Assembly (NCBI GenBank): GCA_027068435.1 | Contig: JAMOTA010000030.1 | Span: 58,219 to 122,218, forward strand | From: Sulfurovum sp. | GTDB taxonomy: Bacteria > Campylobacterota > Campylobacteria > Campylobacterales > Sulfurovaceae | Direction: 5' to 3' | DNA length: 64,000 nucleotides | Shown here: piece by piece, positions 55,276 through 63,279 of the stretch | How the letters are laid out: each line of letters starts with the position of its first letter | Numbering within the stretch: position 1 is the first letter of the stretch | Program-made: the position numbers and the translations under genes | The notes under the pieces: generated by a model | The model's database searches: none | Told to the model about the DNA's origin: nothing | What the model saw: the letters and a program-made list of their open reading frames with translations, nothing else

Positions 55276-56841
55276 TTATCCTCTACTGCCTTGTCCACCA
55301 TTACGGCTGTCACGTCCTCCACCCGAACGACCATTGCGATCTCCTCCACCAGAGCGTCCATTACGGTCACCACCACCTGAACGTCCATTGCGATCTCCAC
55401 TACCAGAAGAACGACCATTACGGTTTCCACCGCCACCATTTCTGTTTCTACTGCTACTTCCACGGTTATTGCGTCCACGGTTACGTCCGCCTCCACCACC
55501 ATTTCCACGTTGTTGCATTGCACGTTCCATAAGAAGTGCTATCTCTTCAAGACCAAGACCAATAGTATCTTTACCCTTCACTGAGTTTTCACTTTGAATC
55601 ATAGATGCCAATAGGTGAGCAATAGTAACGATGTCAAGATCATGTTGAAGTGTTTTCACAAGCTCAATAGCTTTATCTGTTACTTTTGTATCTGCAATTT
55701 TAGCAATCAACTCATCAGAACGATTGTTTTGAACTTCCATACGTGTAGGGATGACTTGTGAAGCCATAGTCGTACCAACATCTTTTTCTATACGTTTAAT
55801 CGTACGTAATTCGTTAGGGCTTACTAGAGTAATAGCTTCACCAGACTTACCAGCACGACCTGTACGACCAATACGGTGAACATAAGACTCAGAATCAAAA
55901 GGGATATGGTAGTTAAATACATGTGTCACATCATTTACATCAAGACCACGTGCCGCAACATCTGTAGCGATGAAAATATCAATACCACCTGATTTAAAAG
56001 CTCTAATCGTTACTTCTCTCTGTTTTTGCTCCATGTCACCATGAAGACCAGATACTTTAAACCCTTGAGCTGTCATGTGAGCTACAAGACGATCAACCTC
56101 TTTTTTCATACGACAGAAGATAATACATTTTTCTGGGTTTTTGTAGTCAATGAGTCTTACTAAAGCATCATCTCTTTCTCTCTCTTGCACAACGTAGTAG
56201 AGTTGAGTAATCTTAGTATTTGTTTTTTCAGATTTAGTAATAGAAACTGTTTTAGGGTTTTTCAAAATCTGTTCAGCAAGTTTTCTAATGGCATTTGGCA
56301 TTGTTGCTGAGAAAAGAAGTGTCTGACGCTCTTTTGGTAGGAATGTAAATATATTTTTAATCTCGTCTAAGAAACCCATATCGAGCATTTCATCAGCTTC
56401 ATCAAGTACAACAAATTTAGGGTTTATTTTGATTTTACCTGACATAAGAAGATCTTGAAGACGTCCTGGCGTTGCTACTACGATAGAAGCTTGCTTAATA
56501 CGGTCAATCTGTTTACCGTAAGGTGTACCACCATAAACAGTAGCTGTTTTAAGACCTGAGAGTTTACCAAAACGAAAAAGCTCATCAGATACTTGCATTG
56601 CAAGTTCACGTGTAGGAACGATAACTAGTCCTTCTACACTTCCGTCTGCTTTCATCATAGACATCATTGGTAGTCCAAATGCGGCAGTTTTACCTGTACC
56701 TGTTTGAGCTTGTGCCACCATATCATGACCTTCTAATACTAAAGGTATAGCATCTTTTTGTACTGGAGATGGTTCTGTGAATCCTGCTTCTGTTATAGCA
56801 GCCTGTATAGTGTCTTTTAAATTAAAATCTGAAAATTTCAT
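55276..56841 (-). CDS. deaD: DEAD-box RNA helicase DeaD/CsdA-like with RG-repeat tail
   Basis: 521 aa. Motifs AQTGTGKTA (I), PTREL (Ia), DEAD (II), SAT (III), FIATDVAARGLDV (V) and HRIGRTGRAGKSG (VI). The last ~80 residues are a low-complexity RNA-binding tail of Arg, Gly, Asn and Ser. It includes three copies of a nine-residue unit DRNGRSGGG. A 243-bp leader precedes it. Likely roles are ribosome assembly and mRNA turnover, often in the cold. Confidence 0.9.
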   Translation of the reverse strand: MKFSDFNLKDTIQAAITEAGFTEPSPVQKDAIPLVLEGHDMVAQAQTGTGKTAAFGLPMMSMMKADGSVEGLVIVPTRELAMQVSDELFRFGKLSGLKTATVYGGTPYGKQIDRIKQASIVVATPGRLQDLLMSGKIKINPKFVVLDEADEMLDMGFLDEIKNIFTFLPKERQTLLFSATMPNAIRKLAEQILKNPKTVSITKSEKTNTKITQLYYVVQERERDDALVRLIDYKNPEKCIIFCRMKKEVDRLVAHMTAQGFKVSGLHGDMEQKQREVTIRAFKSGGIDIFIATDVAARGLDVNDVTHVFNYHIPFDSESYVHRIGRTGRAGKSGEAITLVSPNELRTIKRIEKDVGTTMASQVIPTRMEVQNNRSDELIAKIADTKVTDKAIELVKTLQHDLDIVTIAHLLASMIQSENSVKGKDTIGLGLEEIALLMERAMQQRGNGGGGGRNRGRNNRGSSSRNRNGGGGNRNGRSSGSGDRNGRSGGGDRNGRSGGGDRNGRSGGGRDSRNGGQGSRG

Positions 56842-56980
56842 AGTTGTCTTTCGTGTATATATAGTGTGGGGTGATATGTGCTTGGCGATAGAACGGTTCT
56901 AAAGTTGCAAGTGGTTATATTAAACCCTATTTTATGCAACTTGATACCAAACTATCACACGTGTTTACGTGGAAAAAAGG

Positions 56981-56999
56981 AGATACATCTTATGTATCT
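56981..56999 (-). promoter_or_regulatory. Hairpin in the upstream region of deaD
   Basis: AGATACAT (56981-56988) pairs with ATGTATCT (56992-56999), loop CTT. It lies 140 bp before the deaD start in a 243-bp intergenic region and 85 bp after the preceding gene; it is either that gene's terminator or part of the deaD leader. Confidence 0.4.
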
Positions 57000-57084
57000 A
57001 AAAGAAGTTTGATATTCTCTTGCAGAAAAGTTCGAGATTATACCTAAAAAAGTTAAATACTAGGAACAAATAAACTTTTTTACT

Positions 57085-58125
57085 CTAATTAGAGGGTAAA
57101 TGATCAATAAATTCTCGTATTTTCTTAGTATTTCCACTTTTTAGTGCTTCTCTAACTCTTTCAATCGTTTTATTAGTATTTATGCTTTTTATAATTTGTC
57201 TCTCTTTTTTTGTGTGTAATTTTTCTTTAAATGCATAAATAAGTAGTAAAAGTTGATGGTGACAGGTTTGTGTTACATGAATATCTATGTAACTCTCTTC
57301 TTCAAAGTGCCTGTTTGTACTTTGCAGTAGTTGGTTAAGTAAGTAATCTAAATTATTACTATACTCTCCATAGTAATAATATCTATTGAGTATCGCTCTA
57401 ATATTAACATCTTTAAGCAGTAACGCTTTTTTATGCAGAAGAAGATAGTCTATGGTGTATCTAACCATAACCTTGTACTGAGAGTGTTTTATTGTTTTGT
57501 AAAAGACTATCGCATCCCATAATCCTGTACCTAAGGTAGCTATATAAGGCGTATAAACGCGAAATGAAGACTTCACTAATATACGTTTCATTATGAACTT
57601 TAAGAAAAAGTTACTAACTACAACTTTTAATTTATATACTACGGTAAAAGTTGCAATATTAATGTTACTTAATTGATGATACTCAATAGTATGCTTAGGT
57701 GTATCATGTTCTGGTAACTCCATAACAACTCTAGCAAAAAGTGCTAAAAATTCTGTCTGTTTTAAGTGTTGACTTTCTATCTCTTCTATATGCTTTAAAT
57801 GGTAAATATAATATGCAATAGTATAAAAACCCAAGATAAAAAGTAGATAAAACTCTAAAGTTACTAAAACAATAAGAACAAAAAGATAAATAGCAATTTT
57901 CCCAAACTCTACAGTATCAAGGTTAAATATATCAAACTGAAGCTCCAACCATATAATAGGTACAGTTAAACTAAAACCAATTAAAAAAGCAATAGATGTT
58001 AAAAAGTAGAGATAGGGAGAGGTAAAAAGTGCATAGACTGTAGTATAGTGAGACTTTGGACTCTTTTCAAAAAGATGATAATAGTTTTTTATTTTACGTA
58101 TTCCAAAATCTTCTAATACTTTCAA
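57085..58125 (-). CDS. Membrane protein of unknown function
   Basis: About 346 aa. I start it at TTG 58125, which has GGAG 5 nt upstream; an ATG 15 nt earlier has no ribosome site. Two strong membrane segments lie around residues 35-60 and 75-105 (FYLLFILGFYTIAYYIYH). The middle may contain a third weak hydrophobic stretch (FTVVYKLKVVVSNFF). The C-terminal half is basic, helical and cytosolic. No family recognised. It is just upstream of, and divergent from, cas9. Confidence 0.7.
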   Translation of the reverse strand: MKVLEDFGIRKIKNYYHLFEKSPKSHYTTVYALFTSPYLYFLTSIAFLIGFSLTVPIIWLELQFDIFNLDTVEFGKIAIYLFVLIVLVTLEFYLLFILGFYTIAYYIYHLKHIEEIESQHLKQTEFLALFARVVMELPEHDTPKHTIEYHQLSNINIATFTVVYKLKVVVSNFFLKFIMKRILVKSSFRVYTPYIATLGTGLWDAIVFYKTIKHSQYKVMVRYTIDYLLLHKKALLLKDVNIRAILNRYYYYGEYSNNLDYLLNQLLQSTNRHFEEESYIDIHVTQTCHHQLLLLIYAFKEKLHTKKERQIIKSINTNKTIERVREALKSGNTKKIREFIDHLPSN

Positions 58126-58277
58126 ATCTACTCCAACCATAAATTTTAACTACTATTTTATCGTATTTTTGTTCAAAGTTGTTACTTTAAAATGAAGTAA
58201 TATTCTATTTTTATGATTTAAATAATATCCAGAAAAATTTGGACAACTTTTTGTAAGAATTTATTTCCTAAAATAGC

Positions 58278-58283
58278 TATAAT
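58278..58283 (+). promoter_or_regulatory. -10 element of cas9
   Basis: TATAAT lies 27 bp upstream of the cas9 ATG; AAAGGG (58298-58303) is the ribosome site 6 nt before it. No good -35 is seen at 17 bp. Confidence 0.5.
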
Positions 58284-58309
58284 ATAGAAGAATTTTTAAA
58301 GGGTAGTAA

Positions 58310-61300
58310 ATGTTAATGATAAATACAAAAAAAGTTTTAGGTTTAGATATAGGTTCAAATAGTATAGGTTTTTCATTACTGAATCTAAGTGAAAAAGATA
58401 GTCAGATAGTATTTGAAGAGATAGCTAGCAACAGTATCATCTTTTCAAGTTCAGTGTCTGCAGAGGATAGAAGAGTAGCTAGAGGTGCTAGACGACTGCA
58501 TAGAAGAAAAAGCCGTAGAAATAAAATTGCTAGAGAGATATTTGTCAAATACTCTCTAGCTACAGATGATTTTATAAAAGATACTACTACTTATCTCGGT
58601 AGTTTTTCTATCAAAGATAAAGATGTATACGGTATTAGAGAAAGAGCTGTTTTAGGTGGAAAACTAGACAAGGATGAGTTTACTCTAGCTACCTACTCTA
58701 TCCTCACAGATAGAGGCTATAACAATATGTTCGCCACTATCCAAAATGATGATAGTGATGATGAAGATGGTGCTATCAATGAAGCAGTAAATCATAATAA
58801 AAAACTATATAACAAAAAAGATTATCTGCTGCCCTCTATGGTATTAACTGCACAGAGAAAGGCTCTACAAGATAACCATCAAAATATCGCTATTCGTAAC
58901 AAAAAAGGTGACTATAGTAACTCCCTAGATAGAGGTATGCACAAAGAGGAGTTTAAAGTATTCGTATTATCACAAGCTAATAATACAGATCTGTTTGATA
59001 CTACTGAGACTTGTCAAGCATTTATGGATGAGATACTAGATGAGACTATCACTAATAGACCTTTCTTTCAACGACCTCTAAAAAGCTTTGAAGGAATGGT
59101 GGAGTATTGCTCTTTTTATGATGAGTTTAACCCTAAAGGTGCAGAAAAGAGAATGCCTTTGGCAAATATAGTCAATGTAGAACTAACACTAAGACAGAGT
59201 ATAGATAACTATGAGGCTGTAGATAAAAATGGGGAAGTGAAACAATTTACAAAAGATGAAAAAGACCAAGTAGTTGATTTTTGGCTCAATAGCCCAAATG
59301 CAGATAAAATAAATAACAAAAATATATATAAAAATGCTGGTTTTAAAAATATCAAGATATACATTAAAGATGATAAAGAGTTACTACTACTTAACATACA
59401 AGCATATAGGGCTATGTTAGAGGTATTGACTCAACACAATATAGATTTTAAAAATACTCAAAATAAATTTTATAATGAAGTGTTATTGGAATTGTATTAC
59501 TATAAAAACCACAGCTCTCGGGTAGAGCATATCAATAAAATAATCCAAAAATACAATGTTGCTGTAGATGATTCTTTTGTAGAAGATGTGGCTAGACTGA
59601 CACACATGGATGGGTTTGGACGATTTTCGCTAAAGTTTGCCAATGAAGTATTGGAGATTATGAATAAAAAAGGAAAAATACACTCCGAAGCTTTGGACTC
59701 TCTATGTTACAATAGTAAATATCTTGCAATGCCTAGCTATGACTACCTCCCACCTCTTGAACCTAGTAAAGCAGATATAGAGTGGCTTCAAAAAAATATC
59801 TCTTATTTTAAAACAGAGCATCTTTTTTATCAGCCTATGATGTCACCTAAAGTCAAAAGGGTTGTTGGCATACTACGGAAGCTCATCAATACACTTATAG
59901 AAAAATATGGCAAGATAGATGAGATACGTATAGAGACAGCTAGAGAGCTGAACTCTAAAAAAGAAGAAGAGAAAATAACTAAAAATCAAACAGAGTATAA
60001 TAGAAAAAATAAGGAAGCAGAGAAGTATCTTAAAGCCAATGATATAAACAATAGCCATAAAAATATAGAAAGAGCTAAGCTATTTAAGGAGCAAGAGTGT
60101 GAGTGTCTCTATTGTGATAAAAATTTGACTAAAGATGAAGCATTTAATGAGACTATTACAGAGATAGAACACTTTATACCTCGTTCGGTAATATGGATAA
60201 ACTCTCAAAAAAATAAAATCTTAGTACACAAAAAATGTAACCAAAATAAAGGCTCACAAAGTCCTATAACTTATCTCAAATCTATAGGAGAGTGGGAGAA
60301 CTTTAAGGGGCGTATTAAACTTCACGTAAAAAGTTCTAAATATAAGTGGCTCACTGATGAAGCAACTATAGAAAATGCTATGGCAAAAGAGAATTGGCAA
60401 GATAGCTACCTCAATGATACTCGTTCTGCTACTAGAAGTATTGCAAAATATCTTAACCACTACTTATACCCTAATACAACGGCATATAATAAAGGTGGAG
60501 AAGAGCATATATTTAGTGTATCTGGTAAGGCGATAAGTGAACTCAAATATATGTGGGGCATACACACTGTAATGCCTAAAAATGAAGAAGATAAAAAAGA
60601 TAGAAATACCAACTATCACCATACGCTAGATGCCTTTACTATTGCTCTATGTTCACCCTCAGCCACACAGTCACTTCACAACCACTTTAAGAAAAACGAA
60701 AACAGGTTTAAAACAAAAGCTCTCAAAGAGAAACTCTCAAATACCATACCTATCTCTAGTAGTGAGGTTAATGTAGTAGAGCATCTAAAAGAACTAGTAC
60801 ATAAATATGAAACAAATGCTCTGCATGTCTGTCCATACAATAAAAGAAAAACAAATATGAAGGGCTTCAAAGATGGTAACTTGAAGCTATATGTAACAAA
60901 AGACCCTAAAGATGAGAAAAGAGAGATACTAGCAGAGATGGAAAAGGTAGCTATAGATACTTCTCTACTTATCAAAAGTATAGGAGGATTTCCAAAGCCT
61001 AGAAGTGATAAAGAGGTATTTGATGAAATAAAATCCATACAATCAAGACTAAATCCTATAAAACAAAAGAAGATAATAGAAGCTATAGAGGTCTATGCCA
61101 ATAAGCTACTAGAGATAAGAAGTAAAATAGATACTACCACTAAAGAGATAGAAAAGTACAAAAATAAGATTAAAACAGCTAAACAGCACAAAGAGCTAAA
61201 TGACTCTATTAGGGAAGAGATGAAACCCATGCAAGAGGAGAGTAAATCTCTATCTACGCAACTCCAAGCACTAAAGTGTAGTTTTACTGTCAAAAATGGT

Positions 61301-61891
61301 AAAAAACAGATAGTGAAGAGTCTGAGGCTTCATAAAGTTAAAATATCTAAAACATCGGCAGATAGCATACTCTTTTCACAAAGAGATGAAAGAAGTATAG
61401 AAAGATTATCTGTAGAAAATTTTAAACAAGCTATAAATTACAAAGAGCCTTTTGTTATAAAAGAGAATGAGAGTACATTTTGTGTAGAACTATACAGTCA
61501 TCCTAAACAAAGTCAAGTTGTAGGATTGAAATATTTTAGCTCTATTGCTAATCCTCATATTAAGACAAAAATAAATGAAAAGTATAATGATATTTTTGAT
61601 GATATAGTACCTAGTCTGACATTGTATAAAAATGATATAATAAAAGTTAAAAATACAAAAGAAAACAGTGAGAAGTATTTTATTTTTAATGGGGGTGGAC
61701 TTATAGCTGGGTCAAACAATAAGTTATCTATTAAAAATATAAATCATAATAGCTTTAGAAAAATCAATAAAAATGATGAAATAAAAGAGAGTAAAGATGG
61801 TGCGGTAACACCAAATAAAATAACTATCATTTCTAAAGTAAAAATAGACTTCTTTGGCAATATAACAGAGGATAAGCAAAATGAAAAGTAA
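58310..61891 (+). CDS. cas9: Cas9 RNA-guided DNA endonuclease, type II-C-like, 1193 aa
   Basis: Cuts DNA matching the crRNA spacer. RuvC-I has Asp13 in LGLDIGSNSIG. The Arg-rich bridge helix starts at about residue 53 (RRVARGARRLHRRKSRRNK). RuvC-II has Glu542 in IRIETARELN, and RuvC-III has His771 and Asp774 in NYHHTLDAF. The HNH domain has CLYC, ITEIEHFIPRS (Glu620-His621) and HKKCNQNKG (Asn644); most Cas9s have Asp where Glu620 is. Residues ~905-990 look like a coiled coil rich in Lys and Glu. The order cas9-cas1-cas2 without csn2 or cas4 fits subtype II-C, but the protein is longer than most II-C enzymes. Confidence 0.96.
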   Translation: MLMINTKKVLGLDIGSNSIGFSLLNLSEKDSQIVFEEIASNSIIFSSSVSAEDRRVARGARRLHRRKSRRNKIAREIFVKYSLATDDFIKDTTTYLGSFSIKDKDVYGIRERAVLGGKLDKDEFTLATYSILTDRGYNNMFATIQNDDSDDEDGAINEAVNHNKKLYNKKDYLLPSMVLTAQRKALQDNHQNIAIRNKKGDYSNSLDRGMHKEEFKVFVLSQANNTDLFDTTETCQAFMDEILDETITNRPFFQRPLKSFEGMVEYCSFYDEFNPKGAEKRMPLANIVNVELTLRQSIDNYEAVDKNGEVKQFTKDEKDQVVDFWLNSPNADKINNKNIYKNAGFKNIKIYIKDDKELLLLNIQAYRAMLEVLTQHNIDFKNTQNKFYNEVLLELYYYKNHSSRVEHINKIIQKYNVAVDDSFVEDVARLTHMDGFGRFSLKFANEVLEIMNKKGKIHSEALDSLCYNSKYLAMPSYDYLPPLEPSKADIEWLQKNISYFKTEHLFYQPMMSPKVKRVVGILRKLINTLIEKYGKIDEIRIETARELNSKKEEEKITKNQTEYNRKNKEAEKYLKANDINNSHKNIERAKLFKEQECECLYCDKNLTKDEAFNETITEIEHFIPRSVIWINSQKNKILVHKKCNQNKGSQSPITYLKSIGEWENFKGRIKLHVKSSKYKWLTDEATIENAMAKENWQDSYLNDTRSATRSIAKYLNHYLYPNTTAYNKGGEEHIFSVSGKAISELKYMWGIHTVMPKNEEDKKDRNTNYHHTLDAFTIALCSPSATQSLHNHFKKNENRFKTKALKEKLSNTIPISSSEVNVVEHLKELVHKYETNALHVCPYNKRKTNMKGFKDGNLKLYVTKDPKDEKREILAEMEKVAIDTSLLIKSIGGFPKPRSDKEVFDEIKSIQSRLNPIKQKKIIEAIEVYANKLLEIRSKIDTTTKEIEKYKNKIKTAKQHKELNDSIREEMKPMQEESKSLSTQLQALKCSFTVKNGKKQIVKSLRLHKVKISKTSADSILFSQRDERSIERLSVENFKQAINYKEPFVIKENESTFCVELYSHPKQSQVVGLKYFSSIANPHIKTKINEKYNDIFDDIVPSLTLYKNDIIKVKNTKENSEKYFIFNGGGLIAGSNNKLSIKNINHNSFRKINKNDEIKESKDGAVTPNKITIISKVKIDFFGNITEDKQNEK

Positions 61892-61898
61892 AAATGAC

Positions 61899-61904
61899 TA
61901 TAAT
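61899..61904 (+). promoter_or_regulatory. -10 element of the tracrRNA
   Basis: A perfect TATAAT starts 7 bp after the cas9 stop, with the anti-repeat beginning 6 bp later at 61911, as expected for a start site there. Confidence 0.65.
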
Positions 61905-61910
61905 CATCTC

Positions 61911-61995
61911 ATATCAAATGGGGATTTGATAGCTTTGGTTAAAGCAAGAGGTGTTTTCCCGAGCCTCACGAGTTTTATACTCTAATTCGGGATAC
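61911..61995 (+). ncRNA. tracrRNA (anti-repeat plus nexus, hairpin and 3' pairing strand)
   Basis: Positions 61911-61929 match 18 of 19 bases of the CRISPR repeat in the same orientation (ATATCAAATGGGGATTTGA), then after an internal loop GGTTAAAG matches again. So this RNA can pair with crRNAs made from the opposite strand. Next come GAGG/CCTC (61948-61951, 61964-61967), whose loop TCCCGA (61957-61962) can pair with TCGGGA (61987-61992), and a GAGT/ACTC hairpin (61970-61973, 61979-61982) between. This resembles the folded C. jejuni tracrRNA. The 3' end is uncertain; no T-run precedes cas1. Confidence 0.82.
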
Positions 61996-61999
61996 TTCT

Positions 62000-62881
62000 A
62001 TGTCTTTCAAACAAATTTTCATTAAAAATAGAGCCTATCTAAGCTACCAAAATAACTCTATGTCTGTCAAAAATGAGTTAGGTACTACACTTGTATCATT
62101 AGATGATATAGATATACTCATTGTGGAAAATCAACAAACTACCATCACCTCATCACTTCTCTCACATACGGCAAAGTCAAATATAGCCGTGGTGTTTGTA
62201 GATGAACAGTTCATCCCCTCTGCTATCTGTACAGGTCTCTATAAAAATAGCCGAACCAGTAAGATACAAAAAGCTCAAATAAACACCAGTAAACCAAGAC
62301 TCAATAGACTATGGAAAGAGGTCATTATCTCTAAGATACTCAATCAAGCAGATGTTCTAAATAGCATAAACAAAGATGAGTACCTCTATAGACTCATAAA
62401 AAAAGTTCACTCAGCAGATAAAGGCAACATAGAAGCTATAGCAGCAGCTTACTACTTTAAAGCTATTTTTGGTAAAAGATTTTGCAGGAGCAATGAAGAA
62501 GATGGTAGAAATATAGCTCTTAACTATGGCTATAGTATCATTAGAAGCTCTATCATCAGGCATATAGTTGCTTATGGTCTCAATCCCTCTTTTGGTATGT
62601 GGCATTCTAGTGAACTAAATGCCTATAATTTAGCAGATGATTTGTTAGAACCTTTTAGACCTATAGTAGATCAGTATGTAGTATCTAATGTTAAGGAAAA
62701 CAGTTCACTTACTACACAACATAAGCATGAGCTAATGGCACTACTTTATCGTAAAGTTAAAAGTACCCATGGTCAATATGTATTAGTTAATGATGCTATT
62801 AAGAGTATCGTTTCATCATACCAATCTTACTGTTTAAATAAGAGAGATGATATTGAACTATTTTTCTTGATTAAGAGATGA
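62000..62881 (+). CDS. cas1: Cas1 integrase, type II
   Basis: Integrates new spacers with Cas2. 293 aa. MSFKQIFIKNRAYLSYQNNS is the type II-like N-terminus. The metal ligands are Glu145 (GNIEAIAAAYYF), His202 (GMWHSSELNAYN) and Glu217 (DDLLEPFRPIVD), at the spacing of the family. It starts 8 bp after the tracrRNA 3' pairing strand and overlaps cas2 by an ATGA. Confidence 0.96.
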   Translation: MSFKQIFIKNRAYLSYQNNSMSVKNELGTTLVSLDDIDILIVENQQTTITSSLLSHTAKSNIAVVFVDEQFIPSAICTGLYKNSRTSKIQKAQINTSKPRLNRLWKEVIISKILNQADVLNSINKDEYLYRLIKKVHSADKGNIEAIAAAYYFKAIFGKRFCRSNEEDGRNIALNYGYSIIRSSIIRHIVAYGLNPSFGMWHSSELNAYNLADDLLEPFRPIVDQYVVSNVKENSSLTTQHKHELMALLYRKVKSTHGQYVLVNDAIKSIVSSYQSYCLNKRDDIELFFLIKR

Positions 62882-63231
62882 GAGATATAGGAGGAGCAAT
62901 AAGTGGGTATAGAAAAATGGTTTTATTTGTAATGTTTGATATCTCTACGGAGACCAAAAAAGATTTAGATAAATATCGTAAGTTTAGAAATAGCTTACTA
63001 GGACATGGCTTTATTATGTTTCAGTACTCTATCTATATACGATTTTGTAGAAGTTTATCTATAGCAGAGAAATATGAGAAGAAAATAGAAGCAGAATCAC
63101 CGCATAATGGCTCTATTCGTATCATGAAAATAACAGAAAGTCAGTATAGTAATATGATAATAGTGGAGAATTACAGAGAAAAACCAGAAGAAAAGGTAGC
63201 CCAACAGAAGCAAACAGTGATGGTTTTTTAG
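62878..63231 (+). CDS. cas2: Cas2, type II
   Basis: Small partner of Cas1 in spacer acquisition. 117 aa. The ferredoxin-like strand MVLFVMFDIST carries the conserved Asp21, followed by YRKFRNSLLGHGFIMFQYSI. The ATG overlaps the cas1 stop. A second in-frame ATG at residue 14 is possible. No csn2 or cas4 follows. Confidence 0.93.
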   Translation: MRDIGGAISGYRKMVLFVMFDISTETKKDLDKYRKFRNSLLGHGFIMFQYSIYIRFCRSLSIAEKYEKKIEAESPHNGSIRIMKITESQYSNMIIVENYREKPEEKVAQQKQTVMVF

Positions 63232-63246
63232 TGGATATATAGCTAC

Positions 63247-63268
63247 AAACCCCTATATTACGGGGTTT
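63247..63268. terminator. Hairpin between cas2 and the CRISPR array
   Basis: AAACCCC (63247-63253) pairs with GGGGTTT (63262-63268). It is 16 bp after cas2 and 11 bp before the first repeat. On the minus strand it would end crRNA transcripts; on the plus strand it would end the cas transcript. Confidence 0.55.
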
Positions 63269-63279
63269 GAAAGATGCCT

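Noticed and set aside
55248..55523. Open frame overlapping the end of deaD
   Set aside because: A Val/Met/Asp-rich shadow of the RG repeat DNA.
61892..61998. A degenerate stand-alone CRISPR repeat between cas9 and cas1
   Set aside because: The promoter in front and the structured sequence after it fit a tracrRNA better.
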